This document shows positions 1-8,085 of a stretch of DNA of 39,548 nt, piece by piece (position 1 is the stretch's first letter; the number at the start of each line of letters is the position of its first letter). The notes under the pieces are model-generated. The model was not told the DNA's origin and did not search any database. It saw only the letters and a program-made list of their open reading frames with translations. The DNA is from an uncultured Eubacteriales bacterium. GTDB lineage: Bacteria; Bacillota; Clostridia; Oscillospirales; CAG-272. The stretch is from the NCBI GenBank assembly GCA_934394585.1, contig CAKRQU010000017.1, positions 1-39,548 on the forward strand, read 5' to 3'. The position numbers were made by a program, and so were the translations under genes.

Positions 1-264
1 GCGGCGTACTATGTTCGCACGCGCGGTATAGCTGATGTTGTGCGGAGAGATAGACAAAAATATTTTTGATTTGCTATATATAGCACATACTTGCCGCGCA
101 TTACTTTCTGCGGCTGACTCGACGGGGTGCGAGGTAGTTTGCAAAGGAGGGCGAGGAGCCTTCCTTTGATGACTTTTGCCGCGCTTTTCGTCAGTGAAAA
201 GCGCGACCCCGTTTCTCTTTGGGCAAAGAGTAACTTTCTGGCACTTTTCTTCACAGAAAAGTAC
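1..264 (+). repeat. Intergenic hairpin-rich repeat, copy A (cut by window edge)
   Basis: Bases 1-188 match the reverse complement of 26107-26297 with about ten differences by eye. The first ~20 bases correspond to the 3' terminal-stem strand of the ncRNA candidate near 26.3 kb, so another copy of that RNA probably lies just left of the window. The block continues into hairpins at 181-204 (GCGCTTTT / AAAAGCGC) and 241-264 (GCACTTTT / AAAAGTAC). Open frames across it are low-complexity and unlikely to be genes. Confidence 0.8.
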
Positions 265-291
265 ACCCCCTCACGTCCCCGCAGGGATAAA

Positions 292-325
292 AGAAAAAAA
301 CAACCTCACCGAGGTTGCTTTTTCT
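292..325 (-). terminator. Intrinsic terminator of the nagA-metG-tatD operon
   Basis: A 7-bp stem (301-307 CAACCTC with 311-317 GAGGTTG, loop of 3) is flanked by an A-run at 293-300, which is a U-run when read on the minus strand just after the tatD stop. T-rich sequence on the other side could make it bidirectional. Confidence 0.85.
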
Positions 326-337
326 TTTATCTCATTT

Positions 338-1108
338 TCATTCTATCCTGAAAAGTGCCCTTGCGTTTTCGGCGGTGATGCGCGCCACCGTATCGGTATC
401 GACGCCGTGCAGCTCGGCTATTTTTTCCGCCGTATAGCAAATATATCCGCTGTGATTTATTTTGCCGCGCATAGGCACGGGGGCAAGATACGGCGCGTCC
501 GTTTCTATCAGCAAACGATCGAGCGGCGTCGCCTTTGCCGATTCATGTGTTTTTGCCGCATTTTTGAACGTCACCACGCCCGAAAAAGAAAGATACCAGC
601 CGAGTTTTATATATTCGCGCGCCATTTCCGCACTGCCGCTGTAGCTGTGTATCACGCCGCGGACACGCGGATGCGCTTTCACCGTATCAAAAACATCGGC
701 GTGCGCTTCCCTGTCGTGAATTATCACGGGAATATCAAGCTCCTCGGCGAGCTTCATCTGCGCCTCAAAAAAGCGCTTCTGCACATCTTTTTCCGAAAAA
801 TCGTAATGATAATCCAGCCCTATTTCGCCGATGGCGACGACCTTTTCCTCGCGACATAAAAGCCGCAGGCGCTCCATCTCGCCCTCAAGTGACGGAAAAC
901 GCATGCATTCGCTCGGATGAATGCCCGCGCTCGCATACATGGCAGGATATCTCTTCGCGAGAGCAATGCATTTTTTTGCATCGTCATTGTCTACGGAAAC
1001 GCAGATTATCCCGCATATATCGGTGGCAAAAAGCCTGTCGGTGAGAGCAAAATCTCCCGCGAGCTTTTCATCCGTATAATGCGCGTGCGTATCAAAAAAT
1101 TTTTCCAT
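338..1108 (-). CDS. tatD: TatD family metal-dependent hydrolase (DNase)
   Basis: A 256-residue TIM-barrel metallohydrolase of the TatD/YabD family, with which 3'-5' exonuclease and deoxyribonuclease activity is associated. Signatures: the N-terminal metal pair DTHAH (H8, H10), GIHP, GEIGLDYH with its metal-binding Glu, the HDRE and HSYSG histidine motifs, and ETDAPYL near the C-terminus. Length is normal. It starts 2 nt after the metG stop, with only a weak Shine-Dalgarno, which suggests translational coupling. The metG-tatD pair is common in Bacillota. Family assignment is firm; the physiological substrate is not shown. Confidence 0.95.
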   Translation of the reverse strand: MEKFFDTHAHYTDEKLAGDFALTDRLFATDICGIICVSVDNDDAKKCIALAKRYPAMYASAGIHPSECMRFPSLEGEMERLRLLCREEKVVAIGEIGLDYHYDFSEKDVQKRFFEAQMKLAEELDIPVIIHDREAHADVFDTVKAHPRVRGVIHSYSGSAEMAREYIKLGWYLSFSGVVTFKNAAKTHESAKATPLDRLLIETDAPYLAPVPMRGKINHSGYICYTAEKIAELHGVDTDTVARITAENARALFRIE

Positions 1109-1110
1109 TA

Positions 1111-2700
1111 TTATTTTGCCGCTTTTCTTGCTTCATTGTCGGCGGCTATGCGCTCGAGCATTTTTGCTTCGTCTATACGCGCGAAAAGCACGCCCGCATC
1201 GCTCACTTCTTTTCCGGCTTCAAGCCCGCCGAATACAGCCGCACATTCTATGCCGGTATTTTCGGCATTTATCGCGTGCAGTATCTTTTCGCAGGTTTCC
1301 GGCATTACGGGCGCGAGAAGCACCGCGGATATGCGCAGCGATTCCAGCAGATTGTAAATGACTGTTTTCAGCCTGTCCGTCTTTGCCTCGTCCTTTGCGA
1401 GCGACCACGGTGTCGTTTCATCGACATACTTGTTCGCGCGGCGGAGAAGTTCAAATACGGAAGCGATAGCGTCAGCTATATGATAGCTTTCCATATTTCC
1501 CGTAAAGCCATCGTAAGCCGCCTTTGCCGCGGCGATAAGCTCATCATCGGGTTCGCCTTTTTCGGCAGGCGCGGGGATAATACCGCCGAAATATTTTTTC
1601 GTCATGGAAACCGTTCTGGAAACGAGATTTCCGAGAGTATTTGCGAGATCCGTATTGAAAACGGAAATTACCGATTCATAGGTAATACTGCCGTCGGAAG
1701 CATAGGGTGTTTCGGCGAGCAGATAGTAACGCACGGCATCCAGCCCGAAATAATTCACCGCATCATCGGGATAGATGATATTTCCTTTGGATTTGCTCAT
1801 CTTGTCGCCGCCGAAAAGAATCCAAGGATGCGCGAAAATCTTTTTCGGTATCGGTTCGCCGAGAGCCATGAGAAATGCGGGCCAGTATATCATGTGGAAA
1901 CGGATGATATCCTTTCCTATCACATGGAGATCGCAGGGCCAGTATTTTTTATAAAGCTCCGAAGGATTTTCGGGGTCATAGCCGAGCGCCGAGATATAAT
2001 TGGGCAGCGCATCGAGCCATACATAAACAACATGCTTCGGATCGAAAGGAACAGGCACGCCCCATTTTATAGTGGAGCGGGTAACGCAGAGATCCTGTAT
2101 GCCGGGTTTGATGAAATTGTTTATCATCTCTTTCTTGCGCGATTCCGGAACGGCAAAATCGGGGCATTCCTCATAAAATTTTTCTATGCGCTCCTGATAT
2201 TTGCTCATTCTGAATTTATAGGCTTCCTCGCTGGAATGAACGAGCGGTCTGCCGCAGTCGGGGCAAATGCCGTCCGGCGCCTGAGTTTCCGTGAAATACG
2301 ATTCGCACGGCACGCAGTAAAGTCCGTCATACGTGGTTTTGTATATATCGCCCTGCTCATAAAGCTTGGTGAAAATCTTCTGTATGCATGCCACGTGCTC
2401 TTCATCAGTGGTGCGGATGAATTTATCATAGCTTGCGCCCATCAGTGCCCAGATATCTTTTATCGTGGCGACTACTTCATCCACATACTCCTTCGGCGAA
2501 ACACCCTTTGCCGAAGCGAGATCCTCTACTTTCTGCCCATGCTCGTCCGTACCCGTGACAAAATAAACGTCATAACCCTGCTCGCGTTTGAAGCGCGCTA
2601 TAGCGTCCGCCGCCACGATATCGTAAACATTGCCGATATGTGGCTTTCCCGAAGCGTAAGGGATCGCCGTGGTAAGATAAAATTTTCCTTTGTTTTCCAT
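1111..2700 (-). CDS. metG: Methionyl-tRNA synthetase, short form
   Basis: Class I aminoacyl-tRNA synthetase charging tRNA-Met in the cytoplasm. The 529-residue protein has the HIGH signature as HIGN (residues 21-24), zinc-binding CxxC pairs in the connective domain (CVPC and CPDC), the KMSKS loop (KMSKSKGN) and the helical anticodon-binding domain. It ends soon after that domain, so the C-terminal tRNA-binding/dimerisation domain of the ~660-residue Bacillus type is absent; such short forms exist. An AAGGCAGGA site precedes the ATG. The nagA stop is 21 nt upstream and tatD follows 2 nt downstream, so the three are probably cotranscribed. No T-box or SAM riboswitch is visible in the short gap before it. 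Confidence 0.97.
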   Translation of the reverse strand: MENKGKFYLTTAIPYASGKPHIGNVYDIVAADAIARFKREQGYDVYFVTGTDEHGQKVEDLASAKGVSPKEYVDEVVATIKDIWALMGASYDKFIRTTDEEHVACIQKIFTKLYEQGDIYKTTYDGLYCVPCESYFTETQAPDGICPDCGRPLVHSSEEAYKFRMSKYQERIEKFYEECPDFAVPESRKKEMINNFIKPGIQDLCVTRSTIKWGVPVPFDPKHVVYVWLDALPNYISALGYDPENPSELYKKYWPCDLHVIGKDIIRFHMIYWPAFLMALGEPIPKKIFAHPWILFGGDKMSKSKGNIIYPDDAVNYFGLDAVRYYLLAETPYASDGSITYESVISVFNTDLANTLGNLVSRTVSMTKKYFGGIIPAPAEKGEPDDELIAAAKAAYDGFTGNMESYHIADAIASVFELLRRANKYVDETTPWSLAKDEAKTDRLKTVIYNLLESLRISAVLLAPVMPETCEKILHAINAENTGIECAAVFGGLEAGKEVSDAGVLFARIDEAKMLERIAADNEARKAAK

Positions 2701-2721
2701 ATTGATTTATGTCCTGCCTTT

Positions 2722-3858
2722 TCAGTTATTTCTTTCGTATACAGTATTTCCCGAAATTATTACTTTTTCTATCAGCAAACGCTCGTCGCATATAACAATA
2801 TCCGCCGATTTGCCAACATCGAGAGAGCCTGTCCTGTCATAGATGCCCGCCATCTCCGCGGGAGCTTTTGTCGCGCAGAGAAGCGCCTTTTCCAGCGGAA
2901 TGTCGCAGAATTTCATCAGATTCAGTATCGCAGTCGGTATATCGAGCGCACTGCCTACGATGACGCCCGCGTCCGTGCATGCCTTCTTGCCGCGCAGTGT
3001 GAAAGGAATGCCGTTCATATCGTAATCCCCATCGGGAAGCCCTGCCGCGGGTATGGAATCCGTTATCAGCACAAATTTATCGCCGAAACGAAGCTTTGCA
3101 TTGTATGCCGCCTCCACCGTTTCGGGAGCGAGATGAATACCGTCGCAGATAAACTCGGCGAAAGCCGCAGTGGCAAGCGCCATGCCGGAAGCTCCCGGCT
3201 CACGATGGCGAAAAGCCGACATCGCATTGAATGTATGCGTAAACGAAATCGCGCCGTCGGCGAGTGCGCGGCGTACCGTTTCCGCATTTGCGCCCGTATG
3301 CCCTATGCCCACGCTGCCGCCGCTCCGCACTATCTTGTTTATCACGCCTTCGCCCTTGTCGTCATGCTCGGGCGCTATGGTGAAATGCGCATGCAGCGGC
3401 GCTATCTTTTCGATTATTTTCGATATCTCGTCAAAATCCGGCTCGCGGATAAAAGATTCGGTGTGACAGCCGCGCTTTTCTTTGTCTATATACGGACCCT
3501 CCACGTGGATTCCCGCAAATTTTGCGCCGCCGGCAGCGCTTTTTATCACATCGATCGCGCCGTAAATTTTATCGAGCGGTGCGGTCATCACCGTGGGATA
3601 CATCGTGGTCACGCCCGTTTTCGCATATTCGAGAGCGAGGGCGTTCATCTTTGCGGTATCCGCCTCCATTATATCTATGCCCATGCGCCCGTGCGTATGC
3701 AGGTCGATAAAGCCGGGCAGCACATAAGCGCCGCGCGCATCGATGGTTTTCAGCGCGATGCCTTTGCCGCAGATAACATCGTCGAAATAAAGACTTCTTT
3801 CTTCAAATCTGCATTCCGCCGTATTGTAAACCTTTCCGCCGATAATTCTTGTTTTCAT
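2722..3858 (-). CDS. nagA: N-acetylglucosamine-6-phosphate deacetylase
   Basis: Amidohydrolase converting N-acetylglucosamine-6-phosphate to glucosamine-6-phosphate and acetate, feeding amino-sugar catabolism and cell-wall recycling. The 378 residues show the amidohydrolase pattern: DLHTHG (H54, H56), the metal-binding Glu in HVEGPY (E120), GHTGA (H187), THTFNAM (H208) and the catalytic Asp in TDSI (D267). Length is typical. AAGGA lies 6 nt before the ATG. No nagB, nagE or GntR-type nag regulator is adjacent; instead metG and tatD follow. Two palindromes in its leader suggest repressor control. Confidence 0.96.
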   Translation of the reverse strand: MKTRIIGGKVYNTAECRFEERSLYFDDVICGKGIALKTIDARGAYVLPGFIDLHTHGRMGIDIMEADTAKMNALALEYAKTGVTTMYPTVMTAPLDKIYGAIDVIKSAAGGAKFAGIHVEGPYIDKEKRGCHTESFIREPDFDEISKIIEKIAPLHAHFTIAPEHDDKGEGVINKIVRSGGSVGIGHTGANAETVRRALADGAISFTHTFNAMSAFRHREPGASGMALATAAFAEFICDGIHLAPETVEAAYNAKLRFGDKFVLITDSIPAAGLPDGDYDMNGIPFTLRGKKACTDAGVIVGSALDIPTAILNLMKFCDIPLEKALLCATKAPAEMAGIYDRTGSLDVGKSADIVICDERLLIEKVIISGNTVYERNN

Positions 3859-3873
3859 AAGCGTTCCTTAATT

Positions 3874-3910
3874 TATACGTTTGTATATTTTATATTATAC
3901 AAATGTATAA
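3874..3910 (-). promoter_or_regulatory. Tandem palindromic operators in the nagA leader
   Basis: Two dyads of form TATAC-N4-GTATA lie at 3874-3887 (TATACGTTTGTATA) and inside 3895-3910 (TTATACAAATGTATAA), centres 22 bp apart, about two helical turns. They sit between the predicted promoter and the start codon, where a repressor would block elongation. The second contains TACA-N2-TGTA, the core bound by BlaI/MecI/CopY-type repressors; that assignment is inference. The same paired arrangement occurs before obgE. Confidence 0.55.
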
Positions 3911-3937
3911 TCAAATTTTATATATTTTTCTTATATT

Positions 3938-3966
3938 AGTATATCACATTTTTCCTTATATTACAA
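3938..3966 (-). promoter_or_regulatory. Predicted sigma-A promoter of nagA
   Basis: On the minus strand, -35 TTGTAA (3966-3961), 17-nt spacer, -10 TATACT (3943-3938). It would start transcription upstream of both palindromes, giving a leader of about 70 nt. Confidence 0.55.
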
Positions 3967-3983
3967 GGGAATTTGCGTTTTTT

Positions 3984-4880
3984 CTATTTTTTCATTACTT
4001 CGGAATAAACCTCGCTTTTGGCAAGACCCCTGTCTGCCGCCACGGCTTTTATCGCGTCCTTTTTTGTCATGCCGAGCGAAACATAATGCTCCGTATGCTC
4101 CTCCATGCTCATGCCCGACCAGAAAGCCTCGTCGCGCAGACTTTCCTCGGAGGCACCCTCCAGAATAAGAACATATTCTCCGCGCGGTATTTTTTCCTCG
4201 TAGAGCTTCATGGCGCCGGAAACCGTCGTGCGGATTATCTCCTCATTGAGCTTCGTCAGCTCGCGGCAAAGCGAGAGCCGCCTGTCGCCGAGCACGGCAA
4301 AAATATCGGCGAGAGTGCCCGTCAGTTTGTGCGGCGCCTCATACAGAATGACCGTGCGGCGCTCGTTTTTCAGTGCCTCCAGAGATTTTCTCCGTTCCGC
4401 TTTTGCCGTGGAAAGAAAACCCTCGAAAACAAATTTCGATGTGGTAAGCCCCGAAACCGCGAGAGCCGAAACCGCGGCGCAGGCGCCGGGTATCACGCTC
4501 ACGGGTATTCCCCGCTCGGCGCAAAGGCGCACCAGGTCCTCGCCGGGATCGCTTATCGCTGGCATGCCCGCGTCGGTTATCAGCGCGCAGGAAGCCCCGT
4601 CCTGTATTTTTCGCACTATTTCTTCGCCGCGCTCGCGCTTATTGTGCTCGAAATAGCTTATCAACGGCTTTTTTATATCATAAAAAGCGAGCAGTCTGCC
4701 GCTGTTTCTCGTATCCTCGGCGGCTATGAAATCCACCTCGGAAAGCGTTTTCAGCGCGCGCTCCGAAATATCGGCGAGATTTCCTATCGGAGTGCCCACG
4801 AGATAAAGCGTGCGCGGCTCGGTTTTATTTTTCTCCGTTTCGGGAGAAATATATTTTTCAGGGCTTTTTATAGAACTCAT
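3984..4880 (-). CDS. rsmI: 16S rRNA 2'-O-ribose C1402 methyltransferase RsmI
   Basis: SAM-dependent tetrapyrrole-methylase-fold enzyme that 2'-O-methylates C1402 in the decoding centre of 16S rRNA. The 298 residues carry the N-terminal LYLVGTPIGNL motif, AAEDTR, GMPAISDPG, the PGACA segment and a C-terminal helix-turn-helix region (KKDAIKAVAADRGL) typical of RsmI. About 25 poorly conserved residues precede the first motif. The chosen ATG has GGAG close upstream, inside the trmN6 gene, and the two genes overlap by 23 nt, so translation is probably coupled. Confidence 0.96.
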   Translation of the reverse strand: MSSIKSPEKYISPETEKNKTEPRTLYLVGTPIGNLADISERALKTLSEVDFIAAEDTRNSGRLLAFYDIKKPLISYFEHNKRERGEEIVRKIQDGASCALITDAGMPAISDPGEDLVRLCAERGIPVSVIPGACAAVSALAVSGLTTSKFVFEGFLSTAKAERRKSLEALKNERRTVILYEAPHKLTGTLADIFAVLGDRRLSLCRELTKLNEEIIRTTVSGAMKLYEEKIPRGEYVLILEGASEESLRDEAFWSGMSMEEHTEHYVSLGMTKKDAIKAVAADRGLAKSEVYSEVMKK

Positions 4881-5613
4881 TGAAATCTCCGTTTTCGTAA
4901 ATATATTTCATTTCGTCGGTGTAATTTGCCTGCGACATATCATTTATACTTTTGTATATAATGAGCGGACGAGTGACGAAAACGCCCGCCGCAGCTCCTT
5001 TTTTGGCTTCCGCCAGCACGAGGCACGGCGAATGCGACGATGTGGGATATACAAAAGTCAGCCTTTTCGGTTCCAGCGAATTTGCGCGCATGGCAAATAT
5101 CAGATCCGCCGCCCTGTCCGGTCGGTAAACAGCGCAGAAAAGTCCGCCGTGGCGCAAAAGTCTTGATGCCGCCTTTGCAAAATCCGAGATATCGCCGTTC
5201 AGTTCTCTGCGCGATATCCTGTCCGATATATTTTCGTTTGCCTTGCCGGAATCGGCTTTCAGATACGGCGGATTTGTGAAAACCGCGCCGTATTTTCCGT
5301 TATATTCCGCAGAAATATCGCGTATATCCGAATGTATTATGCGTACATTTGCGGAAAGTCCGTTTTCCTCGACATTTTTCGCCGCCACCGCAAAAATATC
5401 ATCCTGCAATTCAAAAGCGTCGATATCGCGCATTTTACCCGAAGCGGCACATAGGAGCGAAATCACTCCCGAGCCGGCGCCGAGTTCACAGGATTTTTCC
5501 CTGCACGGGCGCATATACGCATACAGCAGATACGCATCCGTACCGAAAGCGAGCGAGCCTTTTTTCTGATGCAGGAAGAGATTTTCATTTATCTTTTCCG
5601 TGTATATTTCCAT
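4858..5613 (-). CDS. tRNA1(Val) (adenine37-N6)-methyltransferase-like protein (TrmN6/YabB)
   Basis: Rossmann-fold SAM methyltransferase of 251 residues. It has the SAM-binding motif ELGAGSGVISLL, an acidic motif II (DAFELQ) and the catalytic NPPY motif of N6-adenine methyltransferases. The N-terminal FGTDAYLLYAYM is characteristic of the YfiC/YabB group that modifies tRNA position 37; substrate specificity is inferred from family. AGGAAAT precedes the ATG. It lies 3 nt after the TrmH-type gene and overlaps rsmI, repeating the yabB-rsmI neighbourhood known in Bacillota. Confidence 0.9.
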   Translation of the reverse strand: MEIYTEKINENLFLHQKKGSLAFGTDAYLLYAYMRPCREKSCELGAGSGVISLLCAASGKMRDIDAFELQDDIFAVAAKNVEENGLSANVRIIHSDIRDISAEYNGKYGAVFTNPPYLKADSGKANENISDRISRRELNGDISDFAKAASRLLRHGGLFCAVYRPDRAADLIFAMRANSLEPKRLTFVYPTSSHSPCLVLAEAKKGAAAGVFVTRPLIIYKSINDMSQANYTDEMKYIYENGDFNEFYKKP

Positions 5614-5616
5614 ATT

Positions 5617-6399
5617 TTATTTCCTGTTCTGCCTGAATATTTCAAAAGCCGCGACAGTCGCCGCAGATGCCGCCGAGAGCGCCGCGGAAAATTCCCTGCC
5701 GTAGTCGAGCGAAATTATTTCATCCGCCATATCGAGAGCCGCTTTTGTATTTCCGCGCCTTTCCCCGCCTACGGCAAGAAGCAGAGGAAATTTCAGCGGG
5801 CAATCGTAAATGCTTTTGCTTTTTTCGCTTTTGTCCGCCACGGCGAATTTATAGCCCTTTTTCCTGAAAACGGCTGCCGTAGCTGCAAAATCGTCGGAAA
5901 TGCGCATATCAAACATTTCGGAAGCGCCGGCGGAGGCGCGTGCCACTATGCCCGCCGCCCCCGTCCAGTTCCGCCTTTCCACTATCACGCCGGAAACGCC
6001 CGCCGCATAAAGCGAACGCAGGCAATAGCCGAAATTATACGGGTCTTCTATTCCCTCCAGCATGACATAAAATCCGTTTTCCGATATATTTTCCGCGTCA
6101 ACCTCGCGCAGATTTCTCGGAGAACAGAGCGCGAGCATGCCGCCGTGGCTCGTGCCGAGCGCCAGTGCTTCTATCTGCTCCGCGTCTGTCGCCTCCACGG
6201 GAAAGCCGTATTTATAACCCATCGCGCGCAGATACGAAAGCTCCTTTGCTTTCGCTTTGGCACGTGCGCCGTCGTATATTATTTTTTCTATGCGCCTGTC
6301 GTTTACGCCGCTTTCATTGCCGCGTATCACCGCGCGCACGGATATCATGCCCTCCATTATGTCGGAGGCGATGAATTTTTCGGCTTCCTTTTTTGCCAT
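5617..6399 (-). CDS. TrmH/SpoU family RNA methyltransferase (SPOUT)
   Basis: Predicted RNA ribose 2'-O-methyltransferase with the trefoil-knot fold, 260 residues. Motif 1 is EDPYNFGYCLRSLYAAG, motif 2 LAVGGERRG, and the C-terminal knot reads GREFSAALSAASAATVAA. The Asn of the usual SLNVSVA motif 3 is replaced, so this is a divergent subgroup. The N-terminal ~85 residues may be a substrate-binding domain. AAAGGA precedes the ATG; the SLH gene ends 11 nt upstream and TrmN6 starts 3 nt downstream. The target nucleotide cannot be told from sequence. Confidence 0.85.
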   Translation of the reverse strand: MAKKEAEKFIASDIMEGMISVRAVIRGNESGVNDRRIEKIIYDGARAKAKAKELSYLRAMGYKYGFPVEATDAEQIEALALGTSHGGMLALCSPRNLREVDAENISENGFYVMLEGIEDPYNFGYCLRSLYAAGVSGVIVERRNWTGAAGIVARASAGASEMFDMRISDDFAATAAVFRKKGYKFAVADKSEKSKSIYDCPLKFPLLLAVGGERRGNTKAALDMADEIISLDYGREFSAALSAASAATVAAFEIFRQNRK

Positions 6400-6410
6400 G
6401 ATGTTTTCCT

Positions 6411-7094
6411 TTACCTGATTTCATTTTTGAAATTTTTATTTTCTCTCATGCGGGAAAGCATAAGCGCCAGTTCCTCACGCGAAAGAATTTTTTCGGGATG
6501 CAATGTCCCGTCGGGATATCCGACTATTATACCGTAAGCGACAACGCGCTTCATCGCCGCGCGGAATGCGTCGTTTGTATTTTCAAAATCGCTGTATTCC
6601 TCCGCTTTTCCGCTCGAAATATACGAATTGCAGAGCGCCGCCGCGATGTACGCCGCTTCTTCGCGCGTCACGCCGTCAGTCGGAGCAAATCTGTAGCTTT
6701 TTCCGTCGGGATAAAGCGGAAATATCCCTTTTGCCACAGCCGCGCGCACATAAGGGAGATATTCCGGCGATATCATATATTCGTCGCTCACGGGAAGAAC
6801 ATAATTATCGAATTTCTTTTCGTTTATGCCGAGATATTTCACCATGGCTTTTGCCATATATTCGCGCGTCACGCCTTTTTCCGGATAAAAGAATGTCTTT
6901 TCGCCGCGCGCGAATACTTCGAGTATACCGTCGCGGCAGAGCGCATCTATTTCATCCACGGCAAAACTTTCGCCTATATCGCTCGGTTTTATGTAGTCGG
7001 AAGCGCCGACTCCGCCGAAAGCGAAAATGCATATAAGCAATATCACCAGAGCGCCGATAAAAATACCTGAGAAAACGGGAAGATTTTTTTTCAT
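6411..7094 (-). CDS. Membrane-anchored protein with three SLH repeats
   Basis: A 227-residue surface protein with one N-terminal hydrophobic segment (about residues 9-30) and three S-layer-homology repeats at about 45-92, 108-155 and 175-218. Each has the FxPxxxVTREE-like ending (FYPEKGVTREYMAKAM, RFAPTDGVTREEAAYI, LHPEKILSREELALML). SLH domains bind secondary cell-wall polymers, so it may link membrane and wall; there is no other enzymatic domain. GAGGTG lies close upstream of the ATG. It is the first gene of an apparent operon with three RNA methyltransferases, an odd functional mix that may be mere co-location. Confidence 0.88.
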   Translation of the reverse strand: MKKNLPVFSGIFIGALVILLICIFAFGGVGASDYIKPSDIGESFAVDEIDALCRDGILEVFARGEKTFFYPEKGVTREYMAKAMVKYLGINEKKFDNYVLPVSDEYMISPEYLPYVRAAVAKGIFPLYPDGKSYRFAPTDGVTREEAAYIAAALCNSYISSGKAEEYSDFENTNDAFRAAMKRVVAYGIIVGYPDGTLHPEKILSREELALMLSRMRENKNFKNEIR

Positions 7095-7116
7095 ATTTTT
7101 TCACCTCACGAATAAA

Positions 7117-7138
7117 ATATATTCTGATTAGAATATAT
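7117..7138. promoter_or_regulatory. Inverted repeat upstream of the SLH operon
   Basis: Nine-base arms ATATATTCT (7117-7125) and AGAATATAT (7130-7138) separated by GATT lie 22 nt before the SLH start codon. The position fits an operator or the promoter region; no binding protein can be named. Confidence 0.4.
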
Positions 7139-7201
7139 CATACAAGCGGTGCGAAAACGCTCGCAATCGCGTGGAGAAAAATATAAGTTTTTCAAATGTT
7201 T

Positions 7202-7882
7202 TTACTTACCCTGTCGCATTTTGACCTGCTTTGCAAAAGCGGGTCTTGATTTTTTGGAAAGAGAACGCAAACGGGAGAGAATTTCGCTTTTTTCTTCCGA
7301 AGGAAGCTTTCTTCCCCGCACGGAAAGCGTCTGCATTTTATCCACAGCCTCTGTGGGCTTCAATATTTCATCATTTTTGTAAACGAAAGAAACGCGCGGC
7401 GACGTGAATACGGTAAAACCGTATACAGGCACCCGGAGCGGCATATTTTTCAGCGCTTCCTTTACTGCGTCCACGTGTCTTTCGTTCTGCATCAGCGGAT
7501 TTCGAAAATCCAGCTCTTTATGTTCACCCGCGCGGGTGACGGCACTCTGGCGCCAGTATGCCGCCCCGTCGGGATTGTCTATCCTGCCTATCATGCTTTT
7601 TATTTCCACCACTGCTACGCAGGTGGGCAAAACTATGATATTATCTATTTCCGTATACCGTTTTCCCGCAGAAGTATATACGGGAAGCACGGCGCGCGAT
7701 ATCACATTTTTCATGCCGAAATACGAGCAGAAAAGCGCCGTGGCGGCATCTTCCGAAAGCACGCCGTAGGAGAGGATTTTTTTGCGCGTCACATAAGAGC
7801 TTATAAAAACGGAAAGCCGATATAAACCGTAAGCCGCGAGAATAAAAATCGCAAGCATGATAAAAGGAATGAATTTTTCCAT
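7202..7882 (-). CDS. NERD domain protein with N-terminal membrane segment
   Basis: A 226-residue protein with a hydrophobic N-terminus (about residues 4-28) and a nuclease-related (NERD) domain at about 43-165. The domain shows TEIDNIIVLPTCVAVVEIKS, which matches the endonuclease-like core with its acidic residues and the (E/D)xK motif; a Trp-containing YWRQS segment follows. NERD proteins are predicted nucleases but few are characterised. The C-terminal 30 residues are strongly basic. It has its own predicted promoter and only a weak ribosome binding site. It appears to be monocistronic. Confidence 0.8.
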   Translation of the reverse strand: MEKFIPFIMLAIFILAAYGLYRLSVFISSYVTRKKILSYGVLSEDAATALFCSYFGMKNVISRAVLPVYTSAGKRYTEIDNIIVLPTCVAVVEIKSMIGRIDNPDGAAYWRQSAVTRAGEHKELDFRNPLMQNERHVDAVKEALKNMPLRVPVYGFTVFTSPRVSFVYKNDEILKPTEAVDKMQTLSVRGRKLPSEEKSEILSRLRSLSKKSRPAFAKQVKMRQGK

Positions 7883-7915
7883 GTGCGCGCCCCTTTCCCT
7901 TTCTGTTTAATATTC

Positions 7916-7944
7916 AGTATACCATAAATTTGTGAACATATCAA
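7916..7944 (-). promoter_or_regulatory. Predicted promoter of the NERD gene
   Basis: Minus strand -35 TTGATA (7944-7939), 17-nt spacer, -10 TATACT (7921-7916), 34 nt before the start codon. Confidence 0.6.
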
Positions 7945-8039
7945 GTAATATTGATATTCTTTTTTACGTTTGAAAGAAAAGGACTTTGTATTCTTTTAGC
8001 AAAAAATGAATGTTCAGAGCGGCAAAACCTCCAAAAGCA

Positions 8040-8085
8040 TTGTCGCCGGAGTACCTTCAGGGGGGAGAAGGCTCTCCGGCGACAA
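8040..8085. other. Strong hairpin, 17 bp with a symmetric internal loop
   Basis: Arms TTGTCGCCGGAG (8040-8051) and CTCCGGCGACAA (8074-8085) pair perfectly; after a 2x2 internal loop, CCTTC (8054-8058) pairs with GAAGG (8067-8071). No proper U-run follows on either strand, so it is not a classic terminator. The surrounding 7945-8221 has no convincing gene. It could end the transcript of the small membrane protein gene, be part of a small RNA, or be a remnant of a mobile element. Confidence 0.6.

Noticed and set aside
127..859. Plus-strand frames spanning copy A of the repeat and antisense to tatD
   Set aside because: They translate hairpins and the tatD complement; no start site and no family.
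1276..3939. Very long plus-strand open frame antisense to metG and nagA
   Set aside because: It lies wholly opposite two well-defined genes, starts without a ribosome binding site, and has no recognisable domain; it results from low stop frequency in the GC-rich complementary frame. The same applies to other long antisense frames such as 8810-10174 and 18891-20597.
4945..4958. TATAC-N4-GTATA palindrome inside trmN6
   Set aside because: It is within coding sequence, single rather than paired, and away from any promoter.
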